Shown: positions 1 through 8,778, counted from the first letter of the stretch. The stretch: 42,333 nt of DNA from Betaproteobacteria bacterium (GCA_025350245.1 JANXYG010000156.1:1-42333), one strand, 5' to 3'. Numbers and translations are program-made. Notes: a model not told the origin generated them from the letters alone.

Positions 1-160
1 CGGTGGCGGCGGCCATGGCCGTCGGCTATGTTGGCGCCGGCACGGTCGAGTTCATCGTCGACGCTTCGGGCGTGTTCTTCTTCATGGAGATGAACACCCG
101 CCTGCAGGTCGAGCACCCGGTCACCGAGATGACCACCGGTCTCGATCTGGTCGAGTGGCA
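1..160 (+). pseudogene. Inverted fragment of the same biotin carboxylase gene
   Basis: Read on the plus strand, this stretch encodes [18 protein letters not shown], then [20 protein letters not shown] and [13 protein letters not shown]. These are consecutive pieces of a biotin carboxylase, including the [12 protein letters not shown] catalytic motif. It is the segment missing from the minus-strand copy plus a second copy of the preceding 20 codons, pointing the other way. After EWQ the frame runs into the antisense of the minus-strand gene. It cannot be an independent gene: it has no start of its own and covers only about 53 codons of a roughly 450-codon domain. Confidence 0.85.
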
Positions 161-235
161 GAGGCTCGCCGGCGGCGACGATGAACTCGACCGTGCCGGC
201 GCCAACATAGCCGACGGCCATGGCCGCCGCCACCG
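1..235. repeat. Fold-back inverted repeat (60-bp perfect arms, 115-bp spacer)
   Basis: Bases 1-60 are the exact reverse complement of 176-235; the match stops at 61/175. The left arm may extend beyond the window. Both arms encode the same biotin carboxylase segment. A short CGTCG shared at the junction suggests template switching, either in the cell or during library preparation or assembly. Confidence 0.9.
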
Positions 236-1010
236 CCGCCGCACCCATCTCTTCACGACGCTGCGGCGTCATGCCGGGCGCGGGCGCCTCCTCGAGCACC
301 TTCTGGTGGCGACGCTGCACCGAACAATCGCGCTCGTTCAGGTGGATGCAGTTTCCGAACGTGTCGGCGAACACCTGGAACTCGATGTGCCTCGGCCGCA
401 GCAGGTACTTCTCGAGCAGCACCTTGTCGTCGCCGAACGAGGCCGCGGCTTCGCGCTTCGCCGATGCCAGGGCGTCGGCGAAGCCGGCCGCCTCATTCAC
501 GATGCGCATGCCCTTGCCGCCGCCACCGGCCGACGCCTTGATCAGCACCGGATAGCCGATGCGCGCTGCCTCGCGCGCGAGCAGTTCGGGGTCCTGGGCG
601 TCACCGTGATAGCCCGGCACCAGCGGTACGCCAGCCTGGCCCATCAGCATCTTCGCGGCGCTCTTCGAGCCCATGGCGCGGATGGCTGCCGACGGCGGGC
701 CGATGAACACCACTCCCGCCGCGGCACATGCCGCCGCGAAGCTGTCGTTCTCGGACAGGAAGCCGTATCCCGGGTGCACCGCCTGGGCGCCGGAACGCAG
801 CGCCGCGTCGAGAATGTGGTCGGCACGCAGGTAGCTGTCTCGCGCGGGCGCAGGCCCCACCCGCCAGGCCTCGTCGCACGCCGCCACGTGCATCGCACCG
901 GCATCCGCATCGGAATAGACCGCCACGGTCCGGATGCCGAGCCGACGGGCCGTGCGGGCGACGCGACAGGCGATTTCGCCGCGATTGGCGATGAGGATCT
1001 TGTCGAACAC
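176..1010 (-). CDS. liuD: Methylcrotonyl-CoA carboxylase biotin-carboxylase subunit, N-terminal part, broken at its 3' side
   Basis: This is the N-terminal biotin carboxylase half of an acyl-CoA carboxylase alpha subunit, the ATP-dependent step that carboxylates biotin. The reading frame starts at GTG 1010 ([17 protein letters not shown]) and carries [10 protein letters not shown], the ATP-grasp glycine loop [21 protein letters not shown] and the [12 protein letters not shown] motif, ending in [13 protein letters not shown]. About 278 codons are colinear with the family; then the frame jumps to AAGEPLP, which normally lies about 37 residues further on. The missing segment is present on the opposite strand to the left. 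Carboxyltransferase beta and methylglutaconyl-CoA hydratase just upstream in the same direction identify it as the leucine-pathway enzyme rather than acetyl- or propionyl-CoA carboxylase. The biotinyl domain is absent from the window. Whether the gene is truly broken depends on whether the fold-back at the window edge is real. Confidence 0.88.
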
Positions 1011-1141
1011 GATCGGTTTCGGCTGAGTGGGGTGCGGGGTGACCTACGGACAATCGAGGATGCGGAGACACATGCCGTCGCCCGCACCCGTGGCGCGAGC
1101 GGCGCGAAAAACGACGCGACAAGCGACGCAAAAAACGGCGC

Positions 1142-1933
1142 TCATTCGCGCGCGATCCATGCGGCAGGGCGCTTGCCGAGGAAGGCGGCGATGCCCTCGC
1201 GGCCTTCCTCGCTGGCGCGCTGCCGCGCGATGCGCCGCGCGGTGTCGTCGATGACATCAGCGTCGATCGGCCGGTTGGCCACCGCGGCAATCAACGATTT
1301 CGCCGCGGCGATCGCGGCGGGTCCGCCAGCGAGCAACGCTTTCACCAGACCGGCAACGGCGTCATCGAGACCGGCGGCGTCGACCACGCCATTTACCAGG
1401 CCCAGACGCAGCGCTTCCGGCGCATCGAAGCGCTCGGCCGTGAGGAAATAGCGCCGCGCCGCGCGCGCGCCGATCGCCTGCACCACATACGGACTGATCA
1501 CCGCCGGTATCAGCCCCAGCCGGACCTCGGACAGGCAGAACACGGCTTCGCGCGCCGCGATCGCCATGTCGCAGCAGGCGACCAGACCGACACCGCCACC
1601 GAACGCGGCGCCCTGCACCCGCGCGATGGTCGGCTTGGCCATGCGATCGAGCGTTTGCATCAGGCCGGCCAGGGCGCGCGCATCGCGCAGATTTTCGTCG
1701 TCGGAAAACTGCGCCATGCGCTTCATCCACTGCAAGTCGGCACCGGCGGAGAAGCTGCGGCCGTTCGCTGCCAGGACGACGACGCGGACGGTCGCATCGG
1801 CATCCAGCTCCGTCAGGGTGGCGGTCATTTCGGCGATCAACGCGTCGTCGAAGGCGTTGTGCACGGCCGGCCGGTTCATCGTCACGGTGGCGACGCCCTC
1901 GCCGGTGCGCGTCACGCCGAGAGCGTCACTCAT
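1142..1933 (-). CDS. liuC: Enoyl-CoA hydratase/isomerase family, probable methylglutaconyl-CoA hydratase
   Basis: A 263-residue crotonase-fold protein, normal length for the family. The oxyanion-hole segments are visible as [13 protein letters not shown] (about 61-73) and [15 protein letters not shown] (about 108-122), and the catalytic-region glutamate as [10 protein letters not shown] (about 134-143). In the leucine pathway the enzyme hydrates 3-methylglutaconyl-CoA to HMG-CoA. That assignment comes from its position between the two methylcrotonyl-CoA carboxylase subunit genes; sequence alone would only give enoyl-CoA hydratase. Its ATG at 1933 overlaps the end of the TfoX-domain gene by 8 bp, so translation is probably coupled. 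A 131-bp gap separates it from the biotin carboxylase gene. No HMG-CoA lyase is seen in the window. Confidence 0.88.
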   Translation of the reverse strand: MSDALGVTRTGEGVATVTMNRPAVHNAFDDALIAEMTATLTELDADATVRVVVLAANGRSFSAGADLQWMKRMAQFSDDENLRDARALAGLMQTLDRMAKPTIARVQGAAFGGGVGLVACCDMAIAAREAVFCLSEVRLGLIPAVISPYVVQAIGARAARRYFLTAERFDAPEALRLGLVNGVVDAAGLDDAVAGLVKALLAGGPAAIAAAKSLIAAVANRPIDADVIDDTARRIARQRASEEGREGIAAFLGKRPAAWIARE

Positions 1934-2222
1934 CGGCGCGTGCCCTTGCCCGGATCTCGTCCTTGAGCTTGCCCGGCAGCCGGTTCCAGTGCAGATCCAT
2001 GAGCGCGCCCTGGAGCGCGTAGAGCATCACCGGCGTGACGTTGTAGCCGTTGCTGCGCATCAGCCGGAAGGCGTTCACCGCGCCGATATCCTCGAGATCC
2101 TTCTTGGTGACGATGCCAACGGCGGCAAGCCATTTCGCCGACTGCGGTCCGATGTTCTTGAGCGTGACCACCGATACTTCGGCGGAAGGGATCCCCTTCG
2201 ACGCCGGCTTCTTTTCGACCAT
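1926..2222 (-). CDS. Small TfoX/Sxy C-terminal-domain protein
   Basis: A 98-residue protein starting MVEKKPASKGIPSAEV. The core LKNIGPQSAKWLAAVGI..KKDLEDIGAVNAFRLMRSNG..VTPVMLYALQGALMDLHWN matches the TfoX C-terminal helical domain, a helix-hairpin-helix-like fold found alone or attached to the competence regulator TfoX. The N-terminal TfoX domain is absent. The ATG at 2222 has a GAAGGG-like ribosome site upstream. The gene is tightly packed: 23 bp after the carboxyltransferase gene, and its stop overlaps the hydratase start. It is therefore probably co-transcribed with leucine genes, although no metabolic role is known for this domain. Function is unassigned; a nucleic-acid-binding or regulatory role is only inference. 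Confidence 0.8.
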   Translation of the reverse strand: MVEKKPASKGIPSAEVSVVTLKNIGPQSAKWLAAVGIVTKKDLEDIGAVNAFRLMRSNGYNVTPVMLYALQGALMDLHWNRLPGKLKDEIRARARADE

Positions 2223-2245
2223 GCTGGACGGACCCTTCAAGCTGG

Positions 2246-3853
2246 CTACATTCGGAACACGCCGAACTGCGTGCGCTCGATCGGCGCATTGAGCGCAGCC
2301 GACAGGCCCAGACCCAGCACCATGCGGGTATCGGCGGGATCGATCACGCCATCGTCCCACAGCCGGGCGCTGGCATAGTACGGATGGCCCTGGACCTCGT
2401 ACTGCGCGCGGATCGGCACCTTGAACGCTTCTTCTTCGGCCGCGCTCCAGTGTCCGCCCTTGGCCTCGATGCCATCGCGCTTGACCTGCGCCAGCACGCT
2501 CGCGGCCTGATCGCCACCCATCACCGAGATGCGCGCGTTCGGCCACATCCAGAGCAGGCGCGGCGAATAGGCGCGGCCGCACATGCCGTAGTTGCCGGCA
2601 CCGAAACTGCCGCCCACGATCACCGTGAACTTCGGCACCCGCGCGCAGGCGACGGCCGTCACCATCTTGGCGCCGTCGCTCGCGATGCCACCGGCCTCGT
2701 ACTTGCGCCCGACCATGAAGCCGGTGATGTTCTGGAGGAACAGCAGCGGGATGCCGCGCTGCGCGCACAACTCGATGAAGTGCGCGCCCTTGAGCGCGGA
2801 TTCGGAAAACAGGATGCCGTTGTTGGCGACGATGCCCACCGGATAGCCGAACACATGGGCGAAGCCGCACACCAGCGTAGTGCCGTAGTTCTGCTTGAAT
2901 TCGTCGAGTTCGCTGCCGTCGACCACGCGGGCGATGATCTCGCGCACATCGAACGGCTTGCGCGCATCCATCGGGATCACGCCTCGCAGCTCTTCGGGTG
3001 ACAGCAGCGGCGCGCACGCCGGCCGGGTGTCGAGGTCGACGCGCTTGACGTGGTTCAGGTTGCCGACGATGCGCCGGGCGATGGTCAAGGCGTGATGATC
3101 GTCGTGCGCATAGTGATCGGCCACGCCGGAGATGCGCGTGTGCACCTCGGCGCCGCCGAGATCCTCGGCCGATACCACCTCGCCGGTCGCGGCCTTCACC
3201 AGCGGCGGGCCACCGAGAAAGATGGTGCCCTGGTTGCGCACGATGATCGATTCGTCGCTCATCGCCGGCACGTAGGCGCCGCCGGCCGTGCAGGAGCCCA
3301 TCACCACGGCCACCTGCGGAATGCCGGCGGCCGACATGTTGGCCTGGTTGTAGAAGATGCGGCCGAAATGCTCGCGAACGGGAAAGACGTCATCCTGGTT
3401 CGGCAGGTTGGCGCCGCCGGAATCGACCAGATACACGCAGGGCAGCCGGTTCTGCTGCGCGATCTCCTGCGCCCGCAGGTGCTTCTTCACGGTCATCGGG
3501 TAGTAGGTGCCACCCTTGACCGTGGCGTCGTTGGCGACGATCACGCATTCGCGGCCGCTGACGCGCCCGATACCCGTGATGACACCCGCACCCGGCGCCT
3601 CGTCGTGGTACATGCCCCACGCCGCCAGTTGGGACAACTCGAGGAACGGTGAGCCCTCGTCGATGAGCCCGCGCACCCGGTCTCGCGGCAGCCACTTGCC
3701 ACGCGCCACATGCCGGGCCCGTGCGGTTGCGCCACCGCCCTGTCCGACCATCGCCACCTGGGTGCGCAGGTCGGCCACCAGGGCGTTCATGCCGGCGAGG
3801 TTGGCCTTGAACTCGTCGCCACGTACATTGAGTTTCGACTGCACCGTCGTCAC
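2246..3853 (-). CDS. liuB: Methylcrotonyl-CoA carboxylase carboxyltransferase (beta) subunit
   Basis: This 535-residue carboxyltransferase has the usual length for LiuB/MccB. It moves the carboxyl group from carboxybiotin to 3-methylcrotonyl-CoA. Visible family features include [29 protein letters not shown] near the N-terminus, [20 protein letters not shown], the CoA and oxyanion region [30 protein letters not shown], and in the second crotonase domain [29 protein letters not shown] and [16 protein letters not shown], ending near [16 protein letters not shown]. The combination [11 protein letters not shown] with [16 protein letters not shown] is typical of methylcrotonyl- and geranyl-CoA carboxylases; the neighbouring isovaleryl-CoA dehydrogenase favours the former. 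It starts at ATG 3853, 43 bp after the LOG gene. Confidence 0.94.
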   Translation of the reverse strand: MTTVQSKLNVRGDEFKANLAGMNALVADLRTQVAMVGQGGGATARARHVARGKWLPRDRVRGLIDEGSPFLELSQLAAWGMYHDEAPGAGVITGIGRVSGRECVIVANDATVKGGTYYPMTVKKHLRAQEIAQQNRLPCVYLVDSGGANLPNQDDVFPVREHFGRIFYNQANMSAAGIPQVAVVMGSCTAGGAYVPAMSDESIIVRNQGTIFLGGPPLVKAATGEVVSAEDLGGAEVHTRISGVADHYAHDDHHALTIARRIVGNLNHVKRVDLDTRPACAPLLSPEELRGVIPMDARKPFDVREIIARVVDGSELDEFKQNYGTTLVCGFAHVFGYPVGIVANNGILFSESALKGAHFIELCAQRGIPLLFLQNITGFMVGRKYEAGGIASDGAKMVTAVACARVPKFTVIVGGSFGAGNYGMCGRAYSPRLLWMWPNARISVMGGDQAASVLAQVKRDGIEAKGGHWSAAEEEAFKVPIRAQYEVQGHPYYASARLWDDGVIDPADTRMVLGLGLSAALNAPIERTQFGVFRM

Positions 3854-3896
3854 GTGTCAGGCCTTGGTCGGTCGCGAGGGATGCGCAAGAGCCGGA

Positions 3897-4487
3897 TTAT
3901 GCGTTGTCCGCAGCCACACGGGTCGCGTACCGGGCGGCGGTCTGCCGCCGCAACGCAGGCAGCAGGTCACGGGGGTCGTCGGTGGCGGTAAGAAATGCGC
4001 GCTGCGACTCACCGAGAAATCCCTGCGCCACGGCGTGATCGAGCAGAGCCAGCAGCGGCTGGTAGTAGCCGCCGACATCGAGTACCGCACACGGCTTGCG
4101 GTGGATGCCGAGCACCGCCCAGGTCAGGATCTCGCACAGCTCCTCGAAGGTGCCGAGGCCACCCGGCAGCGCGACGAATGCCGAGGCGAGATCGGCCATC
4201 ATCCGCTTGCGCTCGTGCATCGAGCCGACCACATGCAGTTCGGTGAGCCCCGGATGCCCCTGTTCCATGTCCACCAGCACCTGCGGGATGACGCCGATGA
4301 CGCGCCCGCCGGCGGTCAGCGCGGCATCGGCCACGGCACCCATGAGACCCACACTGCCACCGCCATAGACCAGGTCGACGCCACTGCTGCCGAGCAACGC
4401 ACCCACCGTACGCGCGGCATCGAGATAGGCCGGATCACGGCCCGGCCGCGAACCACAGAAGATGCATACGCTCGTCAGTGCCTGCAT
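3897..4487 (-). CDS. LOG-family protein (TIGR00730, cytokinin-riboside-phosphate phosphoribohydrolase type)
   Basis: A 196-residue Rossmann-like protein opening SVCIFCGSRPGRDPAY. It carries the two LOG signatures: MHERKR at about 90-95 and PGGLGTFEE at about 108-116, which bind the nucleotide phosphate and position the catalytic glutamate. Family members hydrolyse nucleoside 5'-monophosphates such as N6-modified AMP, releasing base and ribose phosphate; the bacterial substrate here is not known. It starts 3 bp after the stop of the upstream dehydrogenase gene, so the two are probably co-translated. Nothing in the sequence ties it to leucine degradation; it may simply ride in the operon. Confidence 0.9.
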   Translation of the reverse strand: MQALTSVCIFCGSRPGRDPAYLDAARTVGALLGSSGVDLVYGGGSVGLMGAVADAALTAGGRVIGVIPQVLVDMEQGHPGLTELHVVGSMHERKRMMADLASAFVALPGGLGTFEELCEILTWAVLGIHRKPCAVLDVGGYYQPLLALLDHAVAQGFLGESQRAFLTATDDPRDLLPALRRQTAARYATRVAADNA

Positions 4488-4490
4488 CCT

Positions 4491-5399
4491 TCAGGTCCCG
4501 GCGCCGATCTTCACGCCATTGAGTTCGGCCTGGGCTTCGACCAGCGACGCCAGCATCTTGTCAGGGGCACCGAAACCCAAAGCAAGCGCTTGCGTCAGGC
4601 TCTGGTTCACCGCGCCATGCATGACGCCGGCCACCTTCGCCTCGGTCATGGCCTGGCTGAAATAACGCACGTCCTTGGCCGCATTTGCCAGGGCGAACTT
4701 CATGCGCCCGTAATCGCCCGCGACAGCACCGCCCGCGAAGTTCTGGAAGAAGCCGGAGTTGATCGCGCCGACACTGATCAGGTCGACCAGCTTCTTCGGC
4801 TCCACGCCCATCTTCACGCAGGCGACCAGCGCCTCGGCGGCGAGCGCCCCGGTGCCGATCGAGAAGAAGTTGTTGATCAGCTTCACCACGTGGCCGGCAC
4901 CGACATCGCCCATGTGGAACACGTTTTCGCAGAAGCCCTTCAGGACCGGTTCGATCTCGGCAAAGGTGGCGGCATCGGCGCCCACCAGCGAGTTGAGCCG
5001 GCCGGCCTCGGCCTCGACCGGGGTGCGGGTGAGCGGCGCATCGACGAATCGCACCTGCTTCGCGGCAAACGATGCCACGATCTTCGCGGTGGAGTGCGGT
5101 TGCGCGGTGGAGGTGTCGAGCACGATCTGGCCAGCCCGCGACGTTTCGAGAATACCGCCCGATCGATACACCAGATCCTCGACTTCGGGCGACCCGGTGA
5201 CGCAGATGAACACCAGGTCGCTGGCTGTCACCAGCGCGGCGACGTCCTTCGCCTCGGTGCAACCGCGCTTCACCAGGTCGTCCACCGGGGCCCGATTGCG
5301 GTGGCCGAGCACGGCGACGGCCCAGCCCTTCTCGACCAGATTCTTCGCCATGCCGTGGCCCATGAGGCCGACCCCGATGAAGCCGATGCGCTGTTTCAT
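4491..5399 (-). CDS. NAD(P)-dependent 3-hydroxyisobutyrate-dehydrogenase-family oxidoreductase
   Basis: A 302-residue beta-hydroxyacid dehydrogenase. The dinucleotide-binding loop GFIGVGLMGHGMAKNL lies at residues 6-21, the segment corresponding to the substrate loop at about 120-134, and the catalytic lysine is K173 in GAGHVVKLINN. Length is normal. The substrate loop reads VDAPLTRTPVEAEAGRL instead of the usual DAPVSGG.xGA, so the substrate is probably not plain 3-hydroxyisobutyrate; other members act on tartronate semialdehyde, glyoxylate or succinic semialdehyde. It lies between a thiolase and the LOG gene in the same direction. Upstream is a dispersed repeat that separates it from the thiolase, so it may have its own promoter. 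Confidence 0.88.
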   Translation of the reverse strand: MKQRIGFIGVGLMGHGMAKNLVEKGWAVAVLGHRNRAPVDDLVKRGCTEAKDVAALVTASDLVFICVTGSPEVEDLVYRSGGILETSRAGQIVLDTSTAQPHSTAKIVASFAAKQVRFVDAPLTRTPVEAEAGRLNSLVGADAATFAEIEPVLKGFCENVFHMGDVGAGHVVKLINNFFSIGTGALAAEALVACVKMGVEPKKLVDLISVGAINSGFFQNFAGGAVAGDYGRMKFALANAAKDVRYFSQAMTEAKVAGVMHGAVNQSLTQALALGFGAPDKMLASLVEAQAELNGVKIGAGT

Positions 5400-5439
5400 G
5401 CTGCTTTCTCCTTGTTGTTATCCAATTTACGACGTTGCT

Positions 5440-5625
5440 CAGCGTCCCTCACCCTCGGTCCCTCTCCCGCAGGGAGAGGGATGTCTCCTGCTCCTCCAGC
5501 GGGAAGGGATGTCTCCTGCTCCTCCAGCGGGAAGGGATGTCTCCTGCTCCCTTCTCCCTCCGGGAGAAGGGTTGGGGATGAGGGAAACCTGCGCGTTGAC
5601 TGCGCGGTTGCGCTGTTGTGGGCCA
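5440..5625. repeat. Dispersed GC-rich hairpin repeat (family B) with internal 28-bp tandem units
   Basis: The element begins CCCTCACCCTCGGTCCCTC, has hairpin-forming CTCTCCC..GGGAGAG and CTTCTCCC..GGGAGAAG blocks and ends in a non-palindromic tail at about 5581-5623. Two complete 28-bp direct units (5478-5505, 5506-5533) and the start of a third (5534-5550) sit in the middle. An inverted relative that includes the tail lies at 41144-41333, and a shorter one at 32512-32608. It fills the gap between the thiolase and dehydrogenase genes. Confidence 0.85.
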
Positions 5626-5626
5626 A

Positions 5627-6811
5627 TCAGGACAACTCCACGGCAACCGCCGTGGCTTCGCCGCCGCCGATGCACAGGCTGGCGACGCCGCGCTTCAGGC
5701 CGCGACGCCGCAATGCGCCGATCAGCGTGACGAGGATTCTCGCGCCCGAAGCGCCGATCGGATGCCCGAGCGCGCAGGCGCCGCCATTCACGTTGACCTT
5801 GTCGTGCGGCAGACCGTGTTCGCGCATCGCCGCCATCGTGACCACCGCGAAGGCCTCGTTGATCTCGAACAGGTCGACATCGGCGGCACTCCAGCCGGTG
5901 CGGTCTAACAGCTTGCGGATCGCGCCCACCGGCGCGGTCGTGAACCAGCCCGGTTCCTGCGCGTGCGTGCTGTGGCCGACGATGGTGGCCACCGGCGTCA
6001 CGCCGCGGGCATCGGCCTCGGACCGGCGCATCAGCACCATGGCCGCAGCGCCGTCGGAGATCGAGCTCGAATTGGCGGCGGTGACGGTGCCGTCCTTGCG
6101 GAAGGCGGGCTTGAGCTGCGGAATCTTGTCGAAGTTGGCCTTGAACGGCGACTCGTCCTGGTCGACGAAACGATCACCCTTGCCCGATCGCAGGGTGACC
6201 GGCGCGATCTCCCACGCGAACCATCCGTCGCGGTTGGCCTGCTGCGCCCGCTGCAGCGACGTGACCGCGAACGCATCCTGCTCCTGGCGCGTGAAGCCGA
6301 AATGGTCGGCGCACACTTCGGCGAATGATCCCATCAGCCGCCCCTTCTCGTAGGCATCCTCGAGGCCGTCGAGAAACATGTGGTCGATCACCTGCTGATG
6401 GCCCATGCGGTAGCCGGTACGCGCCTTCGGCAGCAGATAGGGGGCGTTGCTCATGCTCTCCATGCCGCCCGCCACCATCACCCGGTTGGTGCCGGCCAGG
6501 AGCAGGTCGTTGGCGAGCATCGCGGCCTTCATTCCCGAACCGCACATCTTGTTGATGGTGGTGCAACCGGTCGACAGCGGCAGACCGGCCCCGAGTGCCG
6601 CCTGCCGTGCCGGTGCCTGGCCTTGTCCGGCCGGCAGGACGCAGCCCATCAGCGCCTCGTCGATGTCGGCCGGCGCAACCCCGGACCGCTCGACCGCTGC
6701 ACGAATGGCGACCGCGCCCAGTTCCGCCGCGGTGAACTCCTTCAACTCGCCCTGAAACGCCCCCATCGGGGTACGCGACAGGCCGGCGATGACGACTGGA
6801 TCGGTGTTCAT
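5627..6811 (-). CDS. Acetyl-CoA C-acyltransferase (thiolase)
   Basis: A 394-residue thiolase, normal length. The nucleophilic cysteine is C90 in INKMCGSGMKAAM; GMESMSNAPYLLPKAR, the NEAFAV motif, GGACALGHPIGASGARI with the catalytic histidine, and the C-terminal cysteine in CIGGGEATAV are all present. It condenses or cleaves acetoacetyl-CoA or longer 3-ketoacyl-CoA; in this cluster, cleavage of acetoacetyl-CoA from leucine breakdown is the likely role. The start at ATG 6811 (MNTDPVVIAG) is chosen because an excellent GGAGGAA ribosome site lies just upstream; an in-frame extension of 18 codons to 6865 lacks family similarity and would leave this site inside the gene. It follows aceK by about 47 bp. 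Confidence 0.92.
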   Translation of the reverse strand: MNTDPVVIAGLSRTPMGAFQGELKEFTAAELGAVAIRAAVERSGVAPADIDEALMGCVLPAGQGQAPARQAALGAGLPLSTGCTTINKMCGSGMKAAMLANDLLLAGTNRVMVAGGMESMSNAPYLLPKARTGYRMGHQQVIDHMFLDGLEDAYEKGRLMGSFAEVCADHFGFTRQEQDAFAVTSLQRAQQANRDGWFAWEIAPVTLRSGKGDRFVDQDESPFKANFDKIPQLKPAFRKDGTVTAANSSSISDGAAAMVLMRRSEADARGVTPVATIVGHSTHAQEPGWFTTAPVGAIRKLLDRTGWSAADVDLFEINEAFAVVTMAAMREHGLPHDKVNVNGGACALGHPIGASGARILVTLIGALRRRGLKRGVASLCIGGGEATAVAVELS

Positions 6812-6858
6812 TTGCAATTCCTCCGTTGAATGTCCTGGCGCATCTGCGCGGGTCGTGC

Positions 6859-8637
6859 TCAGCAATCGTTACCGAAGCGGTGGGCGAAGCGCTGCTCGGG
6901 CGCGTAGGGAAATACATCGCCGATGTAACCATCCTGGATCGCCGCCTTGGTGCGATTCCAGAATCCGGGGGACAGCAGATCTTTGTGGAACTCCATGAAC
7001 GCGGCGCGCACCTTCACGCCCGACACCAGGAACGGCGCGAACTCCTCCGGAAAGATATCGTTCTGCGCCACCGGATACCAGGGCTCGGCGGACATCTCGG
7101 CCTCGGGATTCGGCGCTTCGGGGATGACGCGAAAGTTGCATTCGGTCATGTAGGCGATCTCGTCGTAGTCGTAGAACACGACCCGTCCACCGCGGGTGAC
7201 GCCGAAATTCTTGAACAGCATGTCGCCGGGGAAGATGTTGACCGACGCCAGTTCCTTGATGGCGTTGCCGTAGTCGCGCACCGCCAACCGTGCCTGCGCC
7301 GCGTCGGCCTGATCGAGAAAGATGTTGAGTGGCTGCATGCGGCGTTCGATGTAGAGATGCTTCACCACCAGCCGGTCGCCGTCCTGCTCCAGCAGTGACG
7401 GCGCCTCCTTGCACAGTTCGTCGACCAGGGTCTGGGTGAAGCGCGAGCGCGGAAAGGCCACGTTGGAGTATTCGAGCGTGTCGGCCATGCGCCCGACCCG
7501 GTCGTGGCGCTTCACCAGCATGTACTTTTCCTTGACGGTCTCGTGCGTGACTTCCTTGATGGGCGAGATGCGGTCGCGGATCACCTTGAACACGTAGGGA
7601 TACGACGGCAGCGTGAACACGATCATGACCAGCCCGCGGATGCCGGGGGCGAGCACGAAGTCGTCGCTCGAATGCTTCAGGTGATGCAGGAAATCGCGGT
7701 AGAAGAGCGTCTTGCCGTGTTTCTGCAGGCCGAGCGCGGTGTAGAGCTCCGCCTTCGGCTTGCCCGGCAGCAGGCTCACCAGATATTCGACATAGGCCGA
7801 CGGCACCTCCATGTCGGCCATGAGGTAGGCGCGGTTGAAGGCGAACAACGGCGCGATCGCGCGTGCCTCCAGCAGACACGCATCGAGCATCAACCCGCCG
7901 TCGGGCGCATGCACGATCGGCACCGCGAACGGCAGTTCCAGGCCGCCATTCACGATCCGGCCGATCACGTAGCAGCGCTTGTTGCGGAAGAACGGCGCCG
8001 ACAGCACCTGAATCTGGTGATTGGCCTCGAGATGCAACGGGCGCGGCAGATGCTCGCGGACCGTGCGCACCACGTAGCGCAGGTCGCGCTCCAGATGGGC
8101 GAACGGCACCCGCAGCCCGAGGTTGCCGATGATCTGCACCAGCACCCGGCGCAGGCCGTCTTTCAGCGGGTAATAGCTGCGGTAGGCCGGCGGGTCGGAC
8201 TCGATGTGCTCGGTCGACACCGCCGGCCGCACGAACAAGGTGTCGTTGCGGAAGAAGGCGCGCCGCAGCAGCTTGCAACTGACCGAATTGAAGAACGTCT
8301 CGGCGAGTTCGGGCTGCTTGTGATGGGTGAGCAGCCCGATGTACTGGAGCTTGATGCGCGGCCACAGGTGGGCCGGCAGCGCGTCGGCGGCGTACTCCTG
8401 GTGCAGACGGTCGGCGGCTTCCGTGACGCGCTGGTCATAGAGGGCGATCCGGTCCGCGTGGGCGCGCTGGACGTCAGCCCAGCTCGCGGCCTCGAAGCGC
8501 GCCTGCGCGTCGCGGCTCATCTGCCGGAAGATGCGGTAGTGCTTGTCGAAGCCGTCGAGCAGCGCCCGGGCGATGGCGAACTCGGCGCCTTCGCCGTCGG
8601 CTTGCGCCGCCAACTTGTTCTCTGCAGGAGCGTTCAC
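6859..8637 (-). CDS. aceK: Isocitrate dehydrogenase kinase/phosphatase
   Basis: AceK reversibly phosphorylates isocitrate dehydrogenase, shifting carbon between the TCA cycle and the glyoxylate shunt during growth on acetate or fatty acids. The product is about 592 residues, close to the usual 570-610. Visible features are DGFDKHYRIFRQMSRDAQARFE near the N-terminus, the ATP-binding segment GLVMIVFTLPSYPYVFKVIRDR with lysine at about 351, and KNFGVTRGGRVVFYDYDEI with the metal-binding aspartates. The start is taken as GTG 8637 (VNAPAENKLAAQ); the frame stays open further upstream, but that part is encoded by a dispersed repeat. It lies between isovaleryl-CoA dehydrogenase and thiolase genes on the same strand. 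No aceA or aceB is present in the window. The placement fits leucine breakdown feeding acetyl-CoA into the glyoxylate shunt. Confidence 0.94.
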   Translation of the reverse strand: MNAPAENKLAAQADGEGAEFAIARALLDGFDKHYRIFRQMSRDAQARFEAASWADVQRAHADRIALYDQRVTEAADRLHQEYAADALPAHLWPRIKLQYIGLLTHHKQPELAETFFNSVSCKLLRRAFFRNDTLFVRPAVSTEHIESDPPAYRSYYPLKDGLRRVLVQIIGNLGLRVPFAHLERDLRYVVRTVREHLPRPLHLEANHQIQVLSAPFFRNKRCYVIGRIVNGGLELPFAVPIVHAPDGGLMLDACLLEARAIAPLFAFNRAYLMADMEVPSAYVEYLVSLLPGKPKAELYTALGLQKHGKTLFYRDFLHHLKHSSDDFVLAPGIRGLVMIVFTLPSYPYVFKVIRDRISPIKEVTHETVKEKYMLVKRHDRVGRMADTLEYSNVAFPRSRFTQTLVDELCKEAPSLLEQDGDRLVVKHLYIERRMQPLNIFLDQADAAQARLAVRDYGNAIKELASVNIFPGDMLFKNFGVTRGGRVVFYDYDEIAYMTECNFRVIPEAPNPEAEMSAEPWYPVAQNDIFPEEFAPFLVSGVKVRAAFMEFHKDLLSPGFWNRTKAAIQDGYIGDVFPYAPEQRFAHRFGNDC

Positions 8638-8691
8638 ATCAATCCGGGCGCCGGCCCGGTAGCGAGACAGCGAGCGAAGGGATCCCGACAA

Positions 8692-8775
8692 CGAAGGGGC
8701 AGCGCCCACAGGGTCCCCCGAGGACGCTGCGCCCCCTCGAGGGGGAAGGCGCAGCGCAGCGCAGCCTGGGGGTGG
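8692..8775. repeat. Dispersed GC-rich repeat (family A), single copy
   Basis: The core GAAGGGGCAGCGCCCACAGG is followed by a CCGAGGACGCTGCGCCCCC stem and an end reading GCGCAGCGCAGCCTGGGGG. The same sequence makes up the array at 13488-13812, and its end recurs inverted at 23958-23978. It fills the space between the isovaleryl-CoA dehydrogenase stop and the aceK start. Confidence 0.85.
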
Positions 8776-8778
8776 GCG

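Noticed and set aside
3507-6353. A 948-codon plus-strand frame across liuB, LOG and the dehydrogenase
   Set aside because: Antisense shadow of three recognised minus-strand genes, with arginine/histidine-rich sequence and no motif.
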